Below are positions 44,033-53,170 of a DNA stretch of 64,000 nt, piece after piece (position 1 is the stretch's first letter; each line of letters begins with the position of its first letter). The stretch comes from Tenacibaculum dicentrarchi. GTDB taxonomy: Bacteria; Bacteroidota; Bacteroidia; Flavobacteriales; Flavobacteriaceae. The stretch lies in NCBI RefSeq assembly GCF_900239345.1, contig NZ_OESZ01000023.1:62001-126000 (forward strand), in the 5' to 3' direction. Both the position numbers and the translations under genes were made by a program. The notes under the pieces were generated by a model. The model made no database searches. It saw nothing but the letters and a program-made list of their open reading frames with translations, and was not told where the DNA came from.

Positions 44033-45094
44033 CTATATTTTACGCATTTTATCTATTAAATAAAAATCAGCTAAAACCAACGCAGATAACGCCTCTACAA
44101 TTGGTACAGCTCTTGGTACAACACAAGGGTCATGACGACCTTTTCCTTGTATTTCTGTTAATTCACCATCAGAATTTATAGTTTGCTGATTTGTCATAAT
44201 CGTAGCCACTGGTTTAAAAGCTACTCGAAAATACACATCCATTCCATTTGAAATTCCTCCTTGAATTCCTCCTGATAAATTAGATTGTGTTGTTCCATCT
44301 TCATTAAAAACATCATTGTGTTCAGAACCTTTCATTTTAGCACCACAAAATCCGCTACCAAATTCAAAACCTTTTACTGCATTAATTGAAAGCATTGCTT
44401 TTCCTAATTCGGCGTGTAATTTATGAAAAATAGGTTCTCCTAATCCAACAGGCATATTTTGTATAACACAAGTAATAGTACCTCCAATAGTATCGCCAGC
44501 TTTTCGGATTTCATGAATTTTAGCAATCATTGTTTCTGCTGATTTTTCATCAGGACAACGAACAATATTACTTTCAATTTTAGATAAATCTAACTCTTGA
44601 TATGGTTTATCAATAAAAATATCGCCTACCGATGAGGTAAAAGCATTAATATTTATGTGTTTTATGAGTTGTTTTGCCAATGCACCTGCAACCACCCAAT
44701 TTGCAGTTTCACGAGCCGAGGTACGTCCTCCGCCTCTATAATCTCTAATTCCGTATTTTTTATCGTAGGTATAATCGGCGTGAGATGGGCGATATACATT
44801 AGTATTATGATTGTAATCTTTACTTTTCTGATTGGTATTTTTAATTACAAAACCAATAGAAGCTCCTGTTGTTTTACCTTCAAAAATTCCAGATAAAAAC
44901 TCAACGGTATCAGGTTCTTTACGCTGAGTTACAATTTTAGATTGCCCCGGTTTACGACGGTCTAACTCTTGTTGAATAGCCTCAAAATCTACGTCCATTC
45001 CTGCTGGAAAACCATCAATAACGCCACCTATTGCCGTTCCGTGTGATTCACCAAAAGTGGTTACTTTTAATATATTTCCAAATGAATTAAACAT
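44033..45094 (-). CDS. aroC: Chorismate synthase
   Basis: A 353-residue chorismate synthase, the last shikimate-pathway enzyme, which uses reduced FMN to convert EPSP to chorismate. Signatures are [18 protein letters not shown] near the N-terminus, [20 protein letters not shown] with the FMN-binding residues, [20 protein letters not shown], and [17 protein letters not shown] near the C-terminus. Length is normal. It stands alone, flanked by a terminator on one side and tRNA genes on the other. Confidence 0.97.
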   Translation of the reverse strand: MFNSFGNILKVTTFGESHGTAIGGVIDGFPAGMDVDFEAIQQELDRRKPGQSKIVTQRKEPDTVEFLSGIFEGKTTGASIGFVIKNTNQKSKDYNHNTNVYRPSHADYTYDKKYGIRDYRGGGRTSARETANWVVAGALAKQLIKHININAFTSSVGDIFIDKPYQELDLSKIESNIVRCPDEKSAETMIAKIHEIRKAGDTIGGTITCVIQNMPVGLGEPIFHKLHAELGKAMLSINAVKGFEFGSGFCGAKMKGSEHNDVFNEDGTTQSNLSGGIQGGISNGMDVYFRVAFKPVATIMTNQQTINSDGELTEIQGKGRHDPCVVPRAVPIVEALSALVLADFYLIDKMRKI

Positions 45095-45111
45095 GCTTCT
45101 TAATTTTAAAA

Positions 45112-45119
45112 CGAAAGTA
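45112..45119 (-). promoter_or_regulatory. Candidate -7 box (TAnnTTCG variant) of aroC
   Basis: The complement reads TACTTTCG, 18 bases before the aroC ATG. It differs from TAnnTTTG at one base. The remaining part of the gap to the tRNA genes (to 45346) is AT-rich with nothing recognisable. Confidence 0.35.
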
Positions 45120-45346
45120 ATTTAAAAATTATAATTCTCTTAATGAAAACAGTAAAAACTAGTGAAATATGTATAAATATAACACTGATAGTCTCTTTTG
45201 TATATTATATCTATCTATTTTTTTTAAAAAACATTTTCATCCACATAACCTACTGATAAACAAAAACATAAAACACACAATAGTAAGTAATAAAATTTTT
45301 TAATTAAAAAAAACATTTTTTATTTTCTAGAACTAAAAAAAGATTG

Positions 45347-45354
45347 TATATTTG
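45347..45354 (+). promoter_or_regulatory. -7 box of first tRNA-Ser(TGA)
   Basis: TATATTTG, 33 bases before the tRNA. The upstream box position carries TTTC instead of TTTG, so this copy is slightly weaker than the second one. Confidence 0.65.
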
Positions 45355-45387
45355 CAACCGCTAAAAGGATTTATTTTTAGTATGCCT

Positions 45388-45472
45388 GGAGAAATGGCAG
45401 AGTGGTCGAATGCGGCGGTCTTGAAAACCGTTGTCTGTTACAGGACCGGGGGTTCGAATCCCTCTTTCTCCG
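45388..45472 (+). tRNA. tRNA-Ser (anticodon TGA), copy 1
   Basis: An 85-nt class II tRNA. The acceptor is GGAGAAA/TTTCTCC with discriminator G, the anticodon loop is CTTGAAA (TGA), a long variable arm is present, and the T loop is GGTTCGAATCC. An identical second gene begins 208 bases downstream. Confidence 0.97.
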
Positions 45473-45478
45473 CAAAAA

Positions 45479-45508
45479 CCGAAACATTTACTTGTTTCGG
45501 TTTTTTTT
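45479..45508 (+). terminator. Terminator of tRNA-Ser copy 1
   Basis: CCGAAACA pairs with TGTTTCGG around TTTACT, followed by T8, 7 bases after the tRNA. Confidence 0.9.
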
Positions 45509-45531
45509 GTGCTAAAAAAATAAAAAATATT

Positions 45532-45561
45532 TTTGTAGTTTAAAAAAAGGTTATATATTTG
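45532..45561 (+). promoter_or_regulatory. Promoter of second tRNA-Ser(TGA)
   Basis: TTTG at 45532-45535, 18 bases, then TATATTTG at 45554-45561. The leader that follows (GCAACCGCTAAAAGGA...) is shared with copy 1, which shows that the whole unit was duplicated. Confidence 0.75.
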
Positions 45562-45595
45562 CAACCGCTAAAAGGAATTTATTTTTAGCTTGTCT

Positions 45596-45680
45596 GGAGA
45601 AATGGCAGAGTGGTCGAATGCGGCGGTCTTGAAAACCGTTGTCTGTTACAGGACCGGGGGTTCGAATCCCTCTTTCTCCG
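45596..45680 (+). tRNA. tRNA-Ser (anticodon TGA), copy 2
   Basis: Identical to the copy at 45388-45472, including anticodon TGA and the long variable arm. The promoter, leader and terminator are also repeated, with only a few changes, so this is a recent 208-bp tandem duplication. Confidence 0.97.
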
Positions 45681-45686
45681 CAAAAA

Positions 45687-45714
45687 CCGAAACATTTATT
45701 TGTTTCGGTTTTTT
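45687..45714 (+). terminator. Terminator of tRNA-Ser copy 2
   Basis: CCGAAACA pairs with TGTTTCGG around TTTATT, followed by T7. Same design as the terminator of copy 1. Confidence 0.9.
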
Positions 45715-45773
45715 TATGCTCTTTTATTTTTAATAACTTAGCTTAGCTCATATTATATAAAGCCCAATATATT

Positions 45774-46856
45774 ATGTCATTTTTACTAATTATTTTCTTA
45801 TTATTTATAATATTTCTCTTTTTTGCTATTAAATTAAAAGCATCAGCAGGTAGTATTATTAGTGCTATCATTCATTTAATTGCTTTTATTCCTTTTTCGT
45901 TTTGCTTGCTAGTTAGTGCTGAACACAACATAGCCATAGACCCAATAGACCAAGGCTATACTCCACTGGGGCAAAAACATATGCTCACTGTTTTTGTTTT
46001 TTACATCTTATATGTTGTTTCTAAAATTTTAATTTGGAAAAAAAGCAACACACTACCACCACTTACATGGATTATTGCAACTATTTTTGTAGTTATTGGT
46101 GTTATTTTAAACGTTTTTATCATCCTTCAAACATCGTATTCAAATGATATGTTTGAATTCAATTCCGCCTCGCTTATTAATACCTCAACAAACAATAATA
46201 CAATAACGTTGTTTTTATTTTATCCGCTAATATCTAGTATTAGTGCTATTTACATATTGGCTAAAAGCTTTAATATTGTTGCTAATCATTTTAAGGAGTA
46301 TCAATACAAAAACTCCACGTTAAATTATTTACATAAAATACTTTTCAAAATAAAATCATATCCTTTACTAATACTAGTATTAATTTTTCCTGTTTTTTTT
46401 ATAATAACCATTATTTTAATGCTATTCGGGCAAGATGCTGACAGCATGATAAAAGTATTTACCGATACCACAACTTGGCGTTTTTCTCAACAATCACATC
46501 CACCAGCATTAGACCATAAAGGACACTATTTATGTACTGTTGCAGCATGCGGAAATCCAACTATTGTAAAACCGATAAGAATAGGAAAAAGACATGGAAA
46601 ACCAATTGTAATAAATAGGCAATTAATGATTGCAAATGCTTTTGAAGATGTTATTCAGGTTCACTATCCGAAAACACATCATTTTATTCGTAAAAATTAT
46701 GACACTTATGGTTATAACTTATCGAAAGTTATAAATACAACTTTCAAATCTGATATAACTTATATATTAATGAAACCACTAGAATGGTTATTTATTATTT
46801 TTCTATATCTATTTTGCACAAAACCAGAAGAATTAATCAAAAGACAATACAGATAA
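45774..46856 (+). CDS. Multi-pass membrane protein, probably DUF6688 family
   Basis: A 360-residue protein with about five to six membrane helices. It has a conserved-looking soluble segment at about 240-320 containing HPPALDHKGHYLCTVAACGN, KPIRIGKRHGKPIVINRQL and ANAFEDVIQ. The pattern fits my memory of DUF6688, but I cannot confirm that here. The Cys/His content (HKGHYLCTVAACG) could suggest metal binding. Single gene after the tRNA pair; function unknown. Confidence 0.75.
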   Translation: MSFLLIIFLLFIIFLFFAIKLKASAGSIISAIIHLIAFIPFSFCLLVSAEHNIAIDPIDQGYTPLGQKHMLTVFVFYILYVVSKILIWKKSNTLPPLTWIIATIFVVIGVILNVFIILQTSYSNDMFEFNSASLINTSTNNNTITLFLFYPLISSISAIYILAKSFNIVANHFKEYQYKNSTLNYLHKILFKIKSYPLLILVLIFPVFFIITIILMLFGQDADSMIKVFTDTTTWRFSQQSHPPALDHKGHYLCTVAACGNPTIVKPIRIGKRHGKPIVINRQLMIANAFEDVIQVHYPKTHHFIRKNYDTYGYNLSKVINTTFKSDITYILMKPLEWLFIIFLYLFCTKPEELIKRQYR

Positions 46857-46905
46857 ACTTTCTAAAAAATGAATACTTTTATACACTAATTATCAATAAC
46901 TTAAT

Positions 46906-47817
46906 ATGAAAACATACATAAAATTAACTTTTCACATATCATTAATAGCTATTTTATATAGTTGTAAAACCACAAAACCAATAGTAAAAGAAATACCAAA
47001 AAATGAATATATTGAAACTAATATTACATTTAATAACTCATTAAATATTTCGCTTAAAAACTCAAAAAATCAATTAATAATAGAAAATTCTATTATTAAT
47101 AAATTATCTGAAGAATTGATATTTAAAGATATTGCTCCAAGTTATTATATGAATATTGAAGGTATTTATACTATTCCTAAAAATATTAAGCAGATTACAA
47201 GTTCAACAACATATGATTTATACGATTACTATTTTGATAAAAAAGGCAGATTAGACTCTTTATATTCTAAAAGAAATGGCTCGTATAAAATTAATTATAA
47301 TCAGAATGGTTTAATTGACTACATTAAAAATACTAAAGCCTACAAAAACTCTAAAAAGATAAAATCAACAAAATATTTAACATACTTTGCTACAGATAAA
47401 AATACGATTACAAAATATGAAACTAATAATAAGAACTTAATAGTATCTAATAATACATTTAGTCATAAATTTATTTATAATAATCAAGGAGAAATTATTA
47501 AAACAAATTATAATAAACCTATTGATAGTAACTTTATTGAATATTATACATTTAATAAAAATCTGTCAACTATAAAATTAATAAAAGCAATAGCTGGTAC
47601 TTATTTTTTTATCAAAGGATATAAATTAGATAATAATGGTAAAATTATAAATACTTATTTTACAAATTATGGTATGGATTTAAATTCCAATTCGGTAAAA
47701 CTAGATAAAATTTTATACAAAGATGATGCTCCTGCTTTACTAACTAAATACGATAAAAACAAACGTGTTATAGTAATTGAAAATGACAAAATCAAACATT
47801 TATATAAATATTATTAA
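46906..47817 (+). CDS. Hypothetical lipoprotein with YD-like repeats
   Basis: A 303-residue lipoprotein: lipobox ILYSC (Cys at 20), then a beta-repeat region with units such as YYFDKKGRLDSLY, NYNQNGLIDYIK, KFIYNNQGEIIK and YKLDNNGKIINTYF. These recall short YD or toxin_WG-like beta-hairpin repeats. It is very rich in Asn, Lys, Tyr and Ile and has low GC. I do not recognise a family. No neighbour suggests a pathway. Confidence 0.75.
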   Translation: MKTYIKLTFHISLIAILYSCKTTKPIVKEIPKNEYIETNITFNNSLNISLKNSKNQLIIENSIINKLSEELIFKDIAPSYYMNIEGIYTIPKNIKQITSSTTYDLYDYYFDKKGRLDSLYSKRNGSYKINYNQNGLIDYIKNTKAYKNSKKIKSTKYLTYFATDKNTITKYETNNKNLIVSNNTFSHKFIYNNQGEIIKTNYNKPIDSNFIEYYTFNKNLSTIKLIKAIAGTYFFIKGYKLDNNGKIINTYFTNYGMDLNSNSVKLDKILYKDDAPALLTKYDKNKRVIVIENDKIKHLYKYY

Positions 47818-47846
47818 TCATTTATTCTTTCAAAAAACATAAAATA

Positions 47847-47885
47847 AAAAAGCTACATTACGTAAGTAATATAGCTTTTTCAAAA
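47847..47885. terminator. Bidirectional terminator
   Basis: AAAAAGCTA, one mismatch, ATTAC pairs with GTAAT, one mismatch, TAGCTTTTT. A- and T-runs flank it. It lies between two convergent genes. Confidence 0.8.
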
Positions 47886-47906
47886 AACAATGACACTTAG
47901 TTATGC

Positions 47907-48734
47907 TTACTTCTTAAAAAGTTTAGCCGTCCCTTTAAAACCTTTTAATTCTATTATAGGTGCGCCATATATTTCAATTTTACTTTTACCTTCGGCATAT
48001 AAAGTTAATTTTTTTTCCGCATATATAGAAGTATCTGCATTCCCTGAAGTATATATATCTACCTCCGAAATTTTCATTTCCTTTGCTTTCATATCAGCAG
48101 CTTCTTTTAAACTGAATGTTGCTTTTTTAGCTTCTCCTTCTAAATTTAAATCGGCTGAATTTATTAATTTAGCGGTAACATTATCGGCTAAAACATGAGC
48201 CTCTAACCTTGCTTTGTCCGACATTAAAAAAGTGGTGTTTGTTCCTTTTATTTTTAACGTTCCTTTTGATTTTCCAAGCATATTTACAATAACTTTTTCC
48301 GCTTTTAAATCTAATTCAAACTCACTTGAGTTATAGGAATCAATATGTATTACTTTTGAATTGAATATTCCGTCTCCTTTTATTTTAGCCCCATTTTTTA
48401 AGGTAATTTTTTCAAGTTTTACAAAATCTAATGCTATTTTAAGTTTTTTACTCCTTGCTATTTTACGCGTTGTTGCAATTTTAAGAACACTGTCTATTAC
48501 CTCAAAATTAATAACTTCATGTAAATTTTTGTCCGTAGTTAATACATAACTGTTTTTATCAGCCTGATTTATACTTAGCTCTAAAGCATCGTCAATTTCA
48601 ATTTTATAAAACGCTTTATCAATAGATTTACTCGTTGTTATTACCTGTTTATTTCCTTTAATTTTCTGTTTATCCTGAGCAAGTATTACGCTACTAATCA
48701 TTACTGAAAATACGACTAAAATTATTTTTTTCAT
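47907..48734 (-). CDS. Secreted head-GIN domain (DUF2807) protein
   Basis: A 275-residue protein with a signal peptide (IILVVFSVMISSVILAQ) and a DUF2807 auto-transporter-adhesin-like head-GIN domain. That domain is a right-handed beta-solenoid of short repeats such as ITLKNGAKIKGDGIF, IHIDSYNSSEFELDLKAEKVIVNMLGKSKG and KLINSADLNLEGEAKKATFSLKEAADMKAKEMKI. Such proteins are abundant in Bacteroidota; their role is unknown. Confidence 0.88.
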   Translation of the reverse strand: MKKIILVVFSVMISSVILAQDKQKIKGNKQVITTSKSIDKAFYKIEIDDALELSINQADKNSYVLTTDKNLHEVINFEVIDSVLKIATTRKIARSKKLKIALDFVKLEKITLKNGAKIKGDGIFNSKVIHIDSYNSSEFELDLKAEKVIVNMLGKSKGTLKIKGTNTTFLMSDKARLEAHVLADNVTAKLINSADLNLEGEAKKATFSLKEAADMKAKEMKISEVDIYTSGNADTSIYAEKKLTLYAEGKSKIEIYGAPIIELKGFKGTAKLFKK

Positions 48735-48824
48735 GGTATTAATTTTAAATTATAGTTAACGGTTATTAAACCATATTTAAGACCCCTAAACCATCATTAA
48801 GTCACTAGTTATATATTTAATCCT

Positions 48825-48859
48825 CATAAAAAAACCTAGTGCTTTTACACACTAGGTTT
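48825..48859 (-). terminator. Terminator of the ygiQ-type gene
   Basis: AAACCTAGTG (48832-48841) pairs with CACTAGGTTT (48850-48859). On the minus strand seven T follow. It lies 40 bases after the YgiQ stop. Confidence 0.88.
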
Positions 48860-48899
48860 ATATTGACTTTAAATATTTTTTACGCTTTCAAAAACAATT

Positions 48900-51035
48900 T
48901 TACCTTCTCCTTTTTTTATTTTTAGGTGTGCTATATTTTTTAGTTTCTTTCGCATCCGTTTTAGAACCACCCTTATTTTGGCTTTCTTTTGCGTTTACTC
49001 TAGGTGCTCTATAATTTTTATTTTTTCGTTGATTAAAAGGTACTTTTTCATCCAATTGATTCTTAGCACTTTTTGTATCTCTTCTATTTTTTATAGCTGT
49101 TTTAGGCGATCGGTAATTTTTACTTTTTCGCTTGTTAAAAGGAACCGCATCGTCAAAGGTATTTTTAGCATCTTTTGCTCCTGTATTCTTTTTCCACGAA
49201 TTATTTTCAGGCAATAATTTTTTAAGTAAATCTGTTCGCCCTACCTTATTTAGTGTATTACGAATCCAATCTTTATTTTCTTTTTTATACCAAAAGAAAA
49301 ATTTATGCTGATCTTCTTTTTCCTTCGCTGTTTTAGGTGTTTTTGTCGGTTTTAAAGTATAAGGATGATATCCACTATAATAAATTACCGTAGCCACTGT
49401 CATTGGCGTAGGCGTAAACCCTTGCACTTGTTCTAGTTGAAACCCCATGTCTTTTGTTTCGGCAGCCAAGTTTGCCATATCTTCTTTTTCACAGGCTGGG
49501 TGATTCGATATAAAATAAGGAATTAACTGAAGCTTTAATTTCTTTTTAATGTTAATACGGTCAAACCTATCTTTAAACATATGAAAATATTTAAATGACG
49601 GCTTACGCATTAATTTTAAAACAGGGTCAGATGTATGTTCTGGTGCTACTTTTAATCGCCCAGAAACATGATTTGTCATCACCTCTTCTGTATAAGCATC
49701 TAACTCTTTTGGGTCGGCATTTTTATTAAATTCAGGTACTAACATATCATGTCGAATACCACTTCCAATAAATGATTTTTTTATCTTCGGATGTGCATCA
49801 ACAGCTTTATAAAGGTCTGTTAATGGTTTATGCGAAGTATCTAAATTACTACAAATTACTGGTGAAATACAAGAAGGCGCAACACATTTATCACAAATAG
49901 ATTGGATTTTTCCTTTCATCTGATACATATTCGCAGAAGGTCCACCAACATCAGATAAATACCCTTTAAAATCGTCCATTTTAGTAACGGTATCGACTTC
50001 TTTTAATACCGATTCTTGACTTCTACTAGCAATAAATTTTCCTTGATGTGCTGATATTGTACAAAAACTACATCCTCCAAAGCATCCACGGTGAATATTT
50101 ATCGAAAATTTAATCATTTCAAACGCAGGAATAGGTCCACGCTTGTCATATTTTGGATGCGGTAATCGTGTAAAAGGCAAATCAAAAGAAGCATCAATTT
50201 CTCCTTCAGTCATTGTTGCACAAGGCGGATTAATCATCAGTTTTTTATTACCAACCTTTTGAAAAATACGACGTGCATATAATTTATTCGACTCCTGCTC
50301 TATTACTTTAAAGTTCGATGCAAATGTTTTTTTATCCTTTAAACAAGCCTCGTGAGAATTAATTTCTACATCCTGCCAATTTTTATTCTTCGGAACATTT
50401 TCATTTTCATCAATAAGAACAGCGGTTTGTTTTATCGTTTTTAAACTCGAAAACGGCACACCTTTTTGCAACAACTCTACAATTTCTCGTAAAGGCTGCT
50501 CACCCATTCCATACACCAACATATCTGCTTTAGATGTTTCTAAAATAGTTGGTAATAATTTATCAGACCAATAATCGTAATGGGTAACACGACGCAATGA
50601 AGCCTCGATACCTCCAATTAAAACTGGAGTGTCAGGAAATTTTTCTTTTAATATTTTTGAATATACCGATGTTGCGTAATCAGGTCTAAACCCTTTATCA
50701 CCATTTGGTGTATATGCGTCTTTATCACGACGACGTTTACTTGCCGTATAATTACTCACCATCGGATCCATACATCCGCCCGTTACTCCGAAGAATAAGC
50801 GGGGTTTTCCTAATTTCTCAAAATCTTGTAAATTATCATTTACACTAGGTTGTGGTACAATTGCTACTCGCAAACCATAACTTTCTAGTATTCGTCCTAT
50901 TACTGCCGGACCAAATGATGGGTGATCTACATATGCATCTCCACTGAAGAGAATTACATCTAATTCTTCCCATCCTCTTAACTTAACCTCCTTATTTGTA
51001 GTCGGTAACCAATCTGAAACTCGTCTTATTCCCAT
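48900..51035 (-). CDS. YgiQ-family radical SAM protein
   Basis: A 711-residue YgiQ. A B12-binding-like N-domain (DVILFSGDAYVDHPSFGPAVIGRILE) precedes the radical SAM core with the cluster motif CFGGCSFC (C-x3-C-x2-C) and HQGKFIASRSQESVL. The DUF3362 C-domain follows, then a lysine-rich tail with two VPFNxRKxKNYRxP repeats. The frame opens at an ATG at 51074, but a good promoter sits between it and the ATG at 51035, so the latter is chosen; family alignments also begin at MGIRRVSDWLP. The substrate of YgiQ is unknown. Confidence 0.92.
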   Translation of the reverse strand: MGIRRVSDWLPTTNKEVKLRGWEELDVILFSGDAYVDHPSFGPAVIGRILESYGLRVAIVPQPSVNDNLQDFEKLGKPRLFFGVTGGCMDPMVSNYTASKRRRDKDAYTPNGDKGFRPDYATSVYSKILKEKFPDTPVLIGGIEASLRRVTHYDYWSDKLLPTILETSKADMLVYGMGEQPLREIVELLQKGVPFSSLKTIKQTAVLIDENENVPKNKNWQDVEINSHEACLKDKKTFASNFKVIEQESNKLYARRIFQKVGNKKLMINPPCATMTEGEIDASFDLPFTRLPHPKYDKRGPIPAFEMIKFSINIHRGCFGGCSFCTISAHQGKFIASRSQESVLKEVDTVTKMDDFKGYLSDVGGPSANMYQMKGKIQSICDKCVAPSCISPVICSNLDTSHKPLTDLYKAVDAHPKIKKSFIGSGIRHDMLVPEFNKNADPKELDAYTEEVMTNHVSGRLKVAPEHTSDPVLKLMRKPSFKYFHMFKDRFDRINIKKKLKLQLIPYFISNHPACEKEDMANLAAETKDMGFQLEQVQGFTPTPMTVATVIYYSGYHPYTLKPTKTPKTAKEKEDQHKFFFWYKKENKDWIRNTLNKVGRTDLLKKLLPENNSWKKNTGAKDAKNTFDDAVPFNKRKSKNYRSPKTAIKNRRDTKSAKNQLDEKVPFNQRKNKNYRAPRVNAKESQNKGGSKTDAKETKKYSTPKNKKRRR

Positions 51036-51042
51036 GCCGCTG

Positions 51043-51074
51043 CAAAGGTACAACGTTTTAGTTGATATTACCAA
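51043..51074 (-). promoter_or_regulatory. Promoter of the ygiQ-type gene, nearly leaderless
   Basis: On the minus strand: TTG (complement of 51072-51074), 21 bases, then TACCTTTG (complement of 51043-51050). The ATG at 51035 is only 7 bases past the box, so the message may have almost no leader. Confidence 0.6.
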
Positions 51075-51160
51075 GCTTAAAAAAAGATGTTAAATTTAGT
51101 AATAAAAAATGTAACTTATCCTATTTTTAGGATACTAATTATATATAATAAAATATTCTC

Positions 51161-53020
51161 ATGAAAAAAATTATACTTGGAATCGTTTCCTTAGCTTTAT
51201 TCGCTAGCTGTTCTACCTATAAATCGGTGCAAAAAAACAACCAAACTATTGCTGTAAATATCGATTTAAATACGGTTGTTGATGATAAAATAATGGTCGC
51301 TATAAATCCACAGAAAATAAAAGAAGAAACTATAATTTATAATATTCCTGCAATTGTTCCAGGAACCTATACCATGAGTAATTATGGGAAGTTTGTTTCA
51401 AATTTTAAAGCTTTTGATTATAACGGAAAAGAATTAGCGATTAAAAAACTAAACGAAAACTCTTGGCAAATTAACAATGCCAAAAACATGGATAAAATAT
51501 CGTATTGGGTTGATGATACTTTCGATTCAAAAAAAGACCATAACATCTATGTAATGGCGGGTACGAATATTGAAGAAGACAAAAATTTCCTATTAAATTT
51601 ACCTGGTTTTATCGGTTATTTTAATGATAAAAAAGAGTTGCCGTATCAAATTTCAATAACGCATCCTACCCATTTATACGAAACCTCATCATTAATCAAT
51701 AAAAACACCTCAAAAACTGATAACAGTAAAGATGTGTTTTTAGCACCTCGATATGATGAAATTTCAGACAATCCGATTATGTATGCGCCACTTAATAACG
51801 TGAGTTTTACGGTGAACGGAATTGAAGTAAATTTAGCTATTTATTCGCCTAACAACGCACACAAAGCAACCGATTTAAAGGACGCTTTAAAAACAATGAT
51901 GACCGCTCAAACCAACTTTTTAAAAGGTTTTGAAACTACAAATGAATACAATGTTTTAGTCTATTTATTTGATCCTGAAATGTATAAATTTCAAGGATAT
52001 GGCGCTTTAGAACACAGGTCATCAACAACAGTAGTGTATCCTGAAACCATGAGCAAAAAACAATTTGCAAGTAATATGATTAACGGAACGGTATCCCACG
52101 AATTTTTCCATATTGTTTCTCCGTTATCTGTACATTCTGAAGAAATTCATTCTTTTGATTTTAACCAAGCAGAAATGTCAGAACATTTATGGATGTACGA
52201 AGGAATGACAGAATATTTTGCAAATCTTTTTCAGGTGAATCAAGGTTTAATTTCTGAAGATGAATTTATCAATGAAATGAATTCAAAAATTGCTGGATCA
52301 TTAAATTATAACGATGCCATCTCTTTTACCAAAATGAGTAAAAACATTTTAGAACCTAAATATGCTAAAAACTACAATAATGTATATCAGAAAGGCGCAT
52401 TAATTGGTATGTGTTTAGATATTATTTTAAGAGAAGAAAGCAACGGAACCTACGGAGTTCGAAACTTAATGCTTGATTTATCTAAAAAATACGGAAAAAA
52501 CAAGGCTTTTAAAGATGAAAATATTATTGCTGAAATCGTAAAAATGACTTATCCTTCGGTTGGCGAATTTTTCAAAAATCATGTAGAAGGAGCTACGCCT
52601 ATTAACTACGGTACTTATTTTGAAAAAGTGGGGGTTAAAAACCAAACAAAAACAGAAAATTCAGCCTATTTTATCGATTCAAAAGGACAGCCTTTTATTT
52701 CTGTAAATAGTAATAAAAAAGTATTTTTTACCATCAGAACAAACTCAGCATTAACTGCTTTAGGTATTAAAGCTGGCGATATTTTAGAAAGTGTTAATAA
52801 TGAAAAAATATCATTAGAAAACATCCGTCCTATTTTAGGAAAAACAATGCAATGGAAACAAGGCGATATTATAAAAATGGACGTTACTAGAAACGGAAAA
52901 CTTTTAAAATTATCAGCAAATTACACACAGCCAACTACTAAAAGTACTGGTTTGGTTCTTGAAAAATTATCTGCAGATAACAAAAAAATAGTTTTAAGAA
53001 ACGCTTGGTTAAAAAACTAA
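51161..53020 (+). CDS. M61 family metallopeptidase with PDZ domain
   Basis: A 619-residue lipoprotein (lipobox LFASC, Cys at 17). An M61 glycyl-aminopeptidase-like catalytic part carries the zinc site H313-E314-x-x-H317 in VSHEFFHIVSPLSVHSE, with the third ligand Glu in LWMYEGMTEYFANL. A C-terminal PDZ domain (about 535-600, TALGIKAGDILESVNNEKI) follows. It probably degrades peptides outside the inner membrane. It is divergent from ygiQ and ends in a terminator. Confidence 0.94.
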   Translation: MKKIILGIVSLALFASCSTYKSVQKNNQTIAVNIDLNTVVDDKIMVAINPQKIKEETIIYNIPAIVPGTYTMSNYGKFVSNFKAFDYNGKELAIKKLNENSWQINNAKNMDKISYWVDDTFDSKKDHNIYVMAGTNIEEDKNFLLNLPGFIGYFNDKKELPYQISITHPTHLYETSSLINKNTSKTDNSKDVFLAPRYDEISDNPIMYAPLNNVSFTVNGIEVNLAIYSPNNAHKATDLKDALKTMMTAQTNFLKGFETTNEYNVLVYLFDPEMYKFQGYGALEHRSSTTVVYPETMSKKQFASNMINGTVSHEFFHIVSPLSVHSEEIHSFDFNQAEMSEHLWMYEGMTEYFANLFQVNQGLISEDEFINEMNSKIAGSLNYNDAISFTKMSKNILEPKYAKNYNNVYQKGALIGMCLDIILREESNGTYGVRNLMLDLSKKYGKNKAFKDENIIAEIVKMTYPSVGEFFKNHVEGATPINYGTYFEKVGVKNQTKTENSAYFIDSKGQPFISVNSNKKVFFTIRTNSALTALGIKAGDILESVNNEKISLENIRPILGKTMQWKQGDIIKMDVTRNGKLLKLSANYTQPTTKSTGLVLEKLSADNKKIVLRNAWLKN

Positions 53021-53052
53021 CAAAAGCGATTTCACTATTCTATAATTCACAA

Positions 53053-53082
53053 AAAAGACAGCTAATTAGCTGTCTTTTTTAT
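53053..53082 (+). terminator. Terminator of the M61 peptidase gene
   Basis: AAAAGACAGCTAA pairs with TTAGCTGTCTTTT, followed by more T. It lies 33 bases after the stop. Confidence 0.88.
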
Positions 53083-53136
53083 TTAAAATACCATTTACTT
53101 TAACATTTAATTAATATTTTACAAATAGCAATTTAA

Positions 53137-53144
53137 TAATTTCG
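53137..53144 (+). promoter_or_regulatory. Candidate -7 box (TAnnTTCG variant) of the met-zincin gene
   Basis: TAATTTCG, 27 bases before the ATG at 53171. It shares the TTCG variant with the boxes before aroC and the ApbE/DUF3570 operon. Confidence 0.35.
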
Positions 53145-53170
53145 ATAAATTTTTTTAAAACCCTTTATTT

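Noticed and set aside
45352..45564. Short frames on both strands over the first tRNA-Ser(TGA)
   Set aside because: They consist of tRNA sequence and its complement; the tRNA fold explains the region fully.
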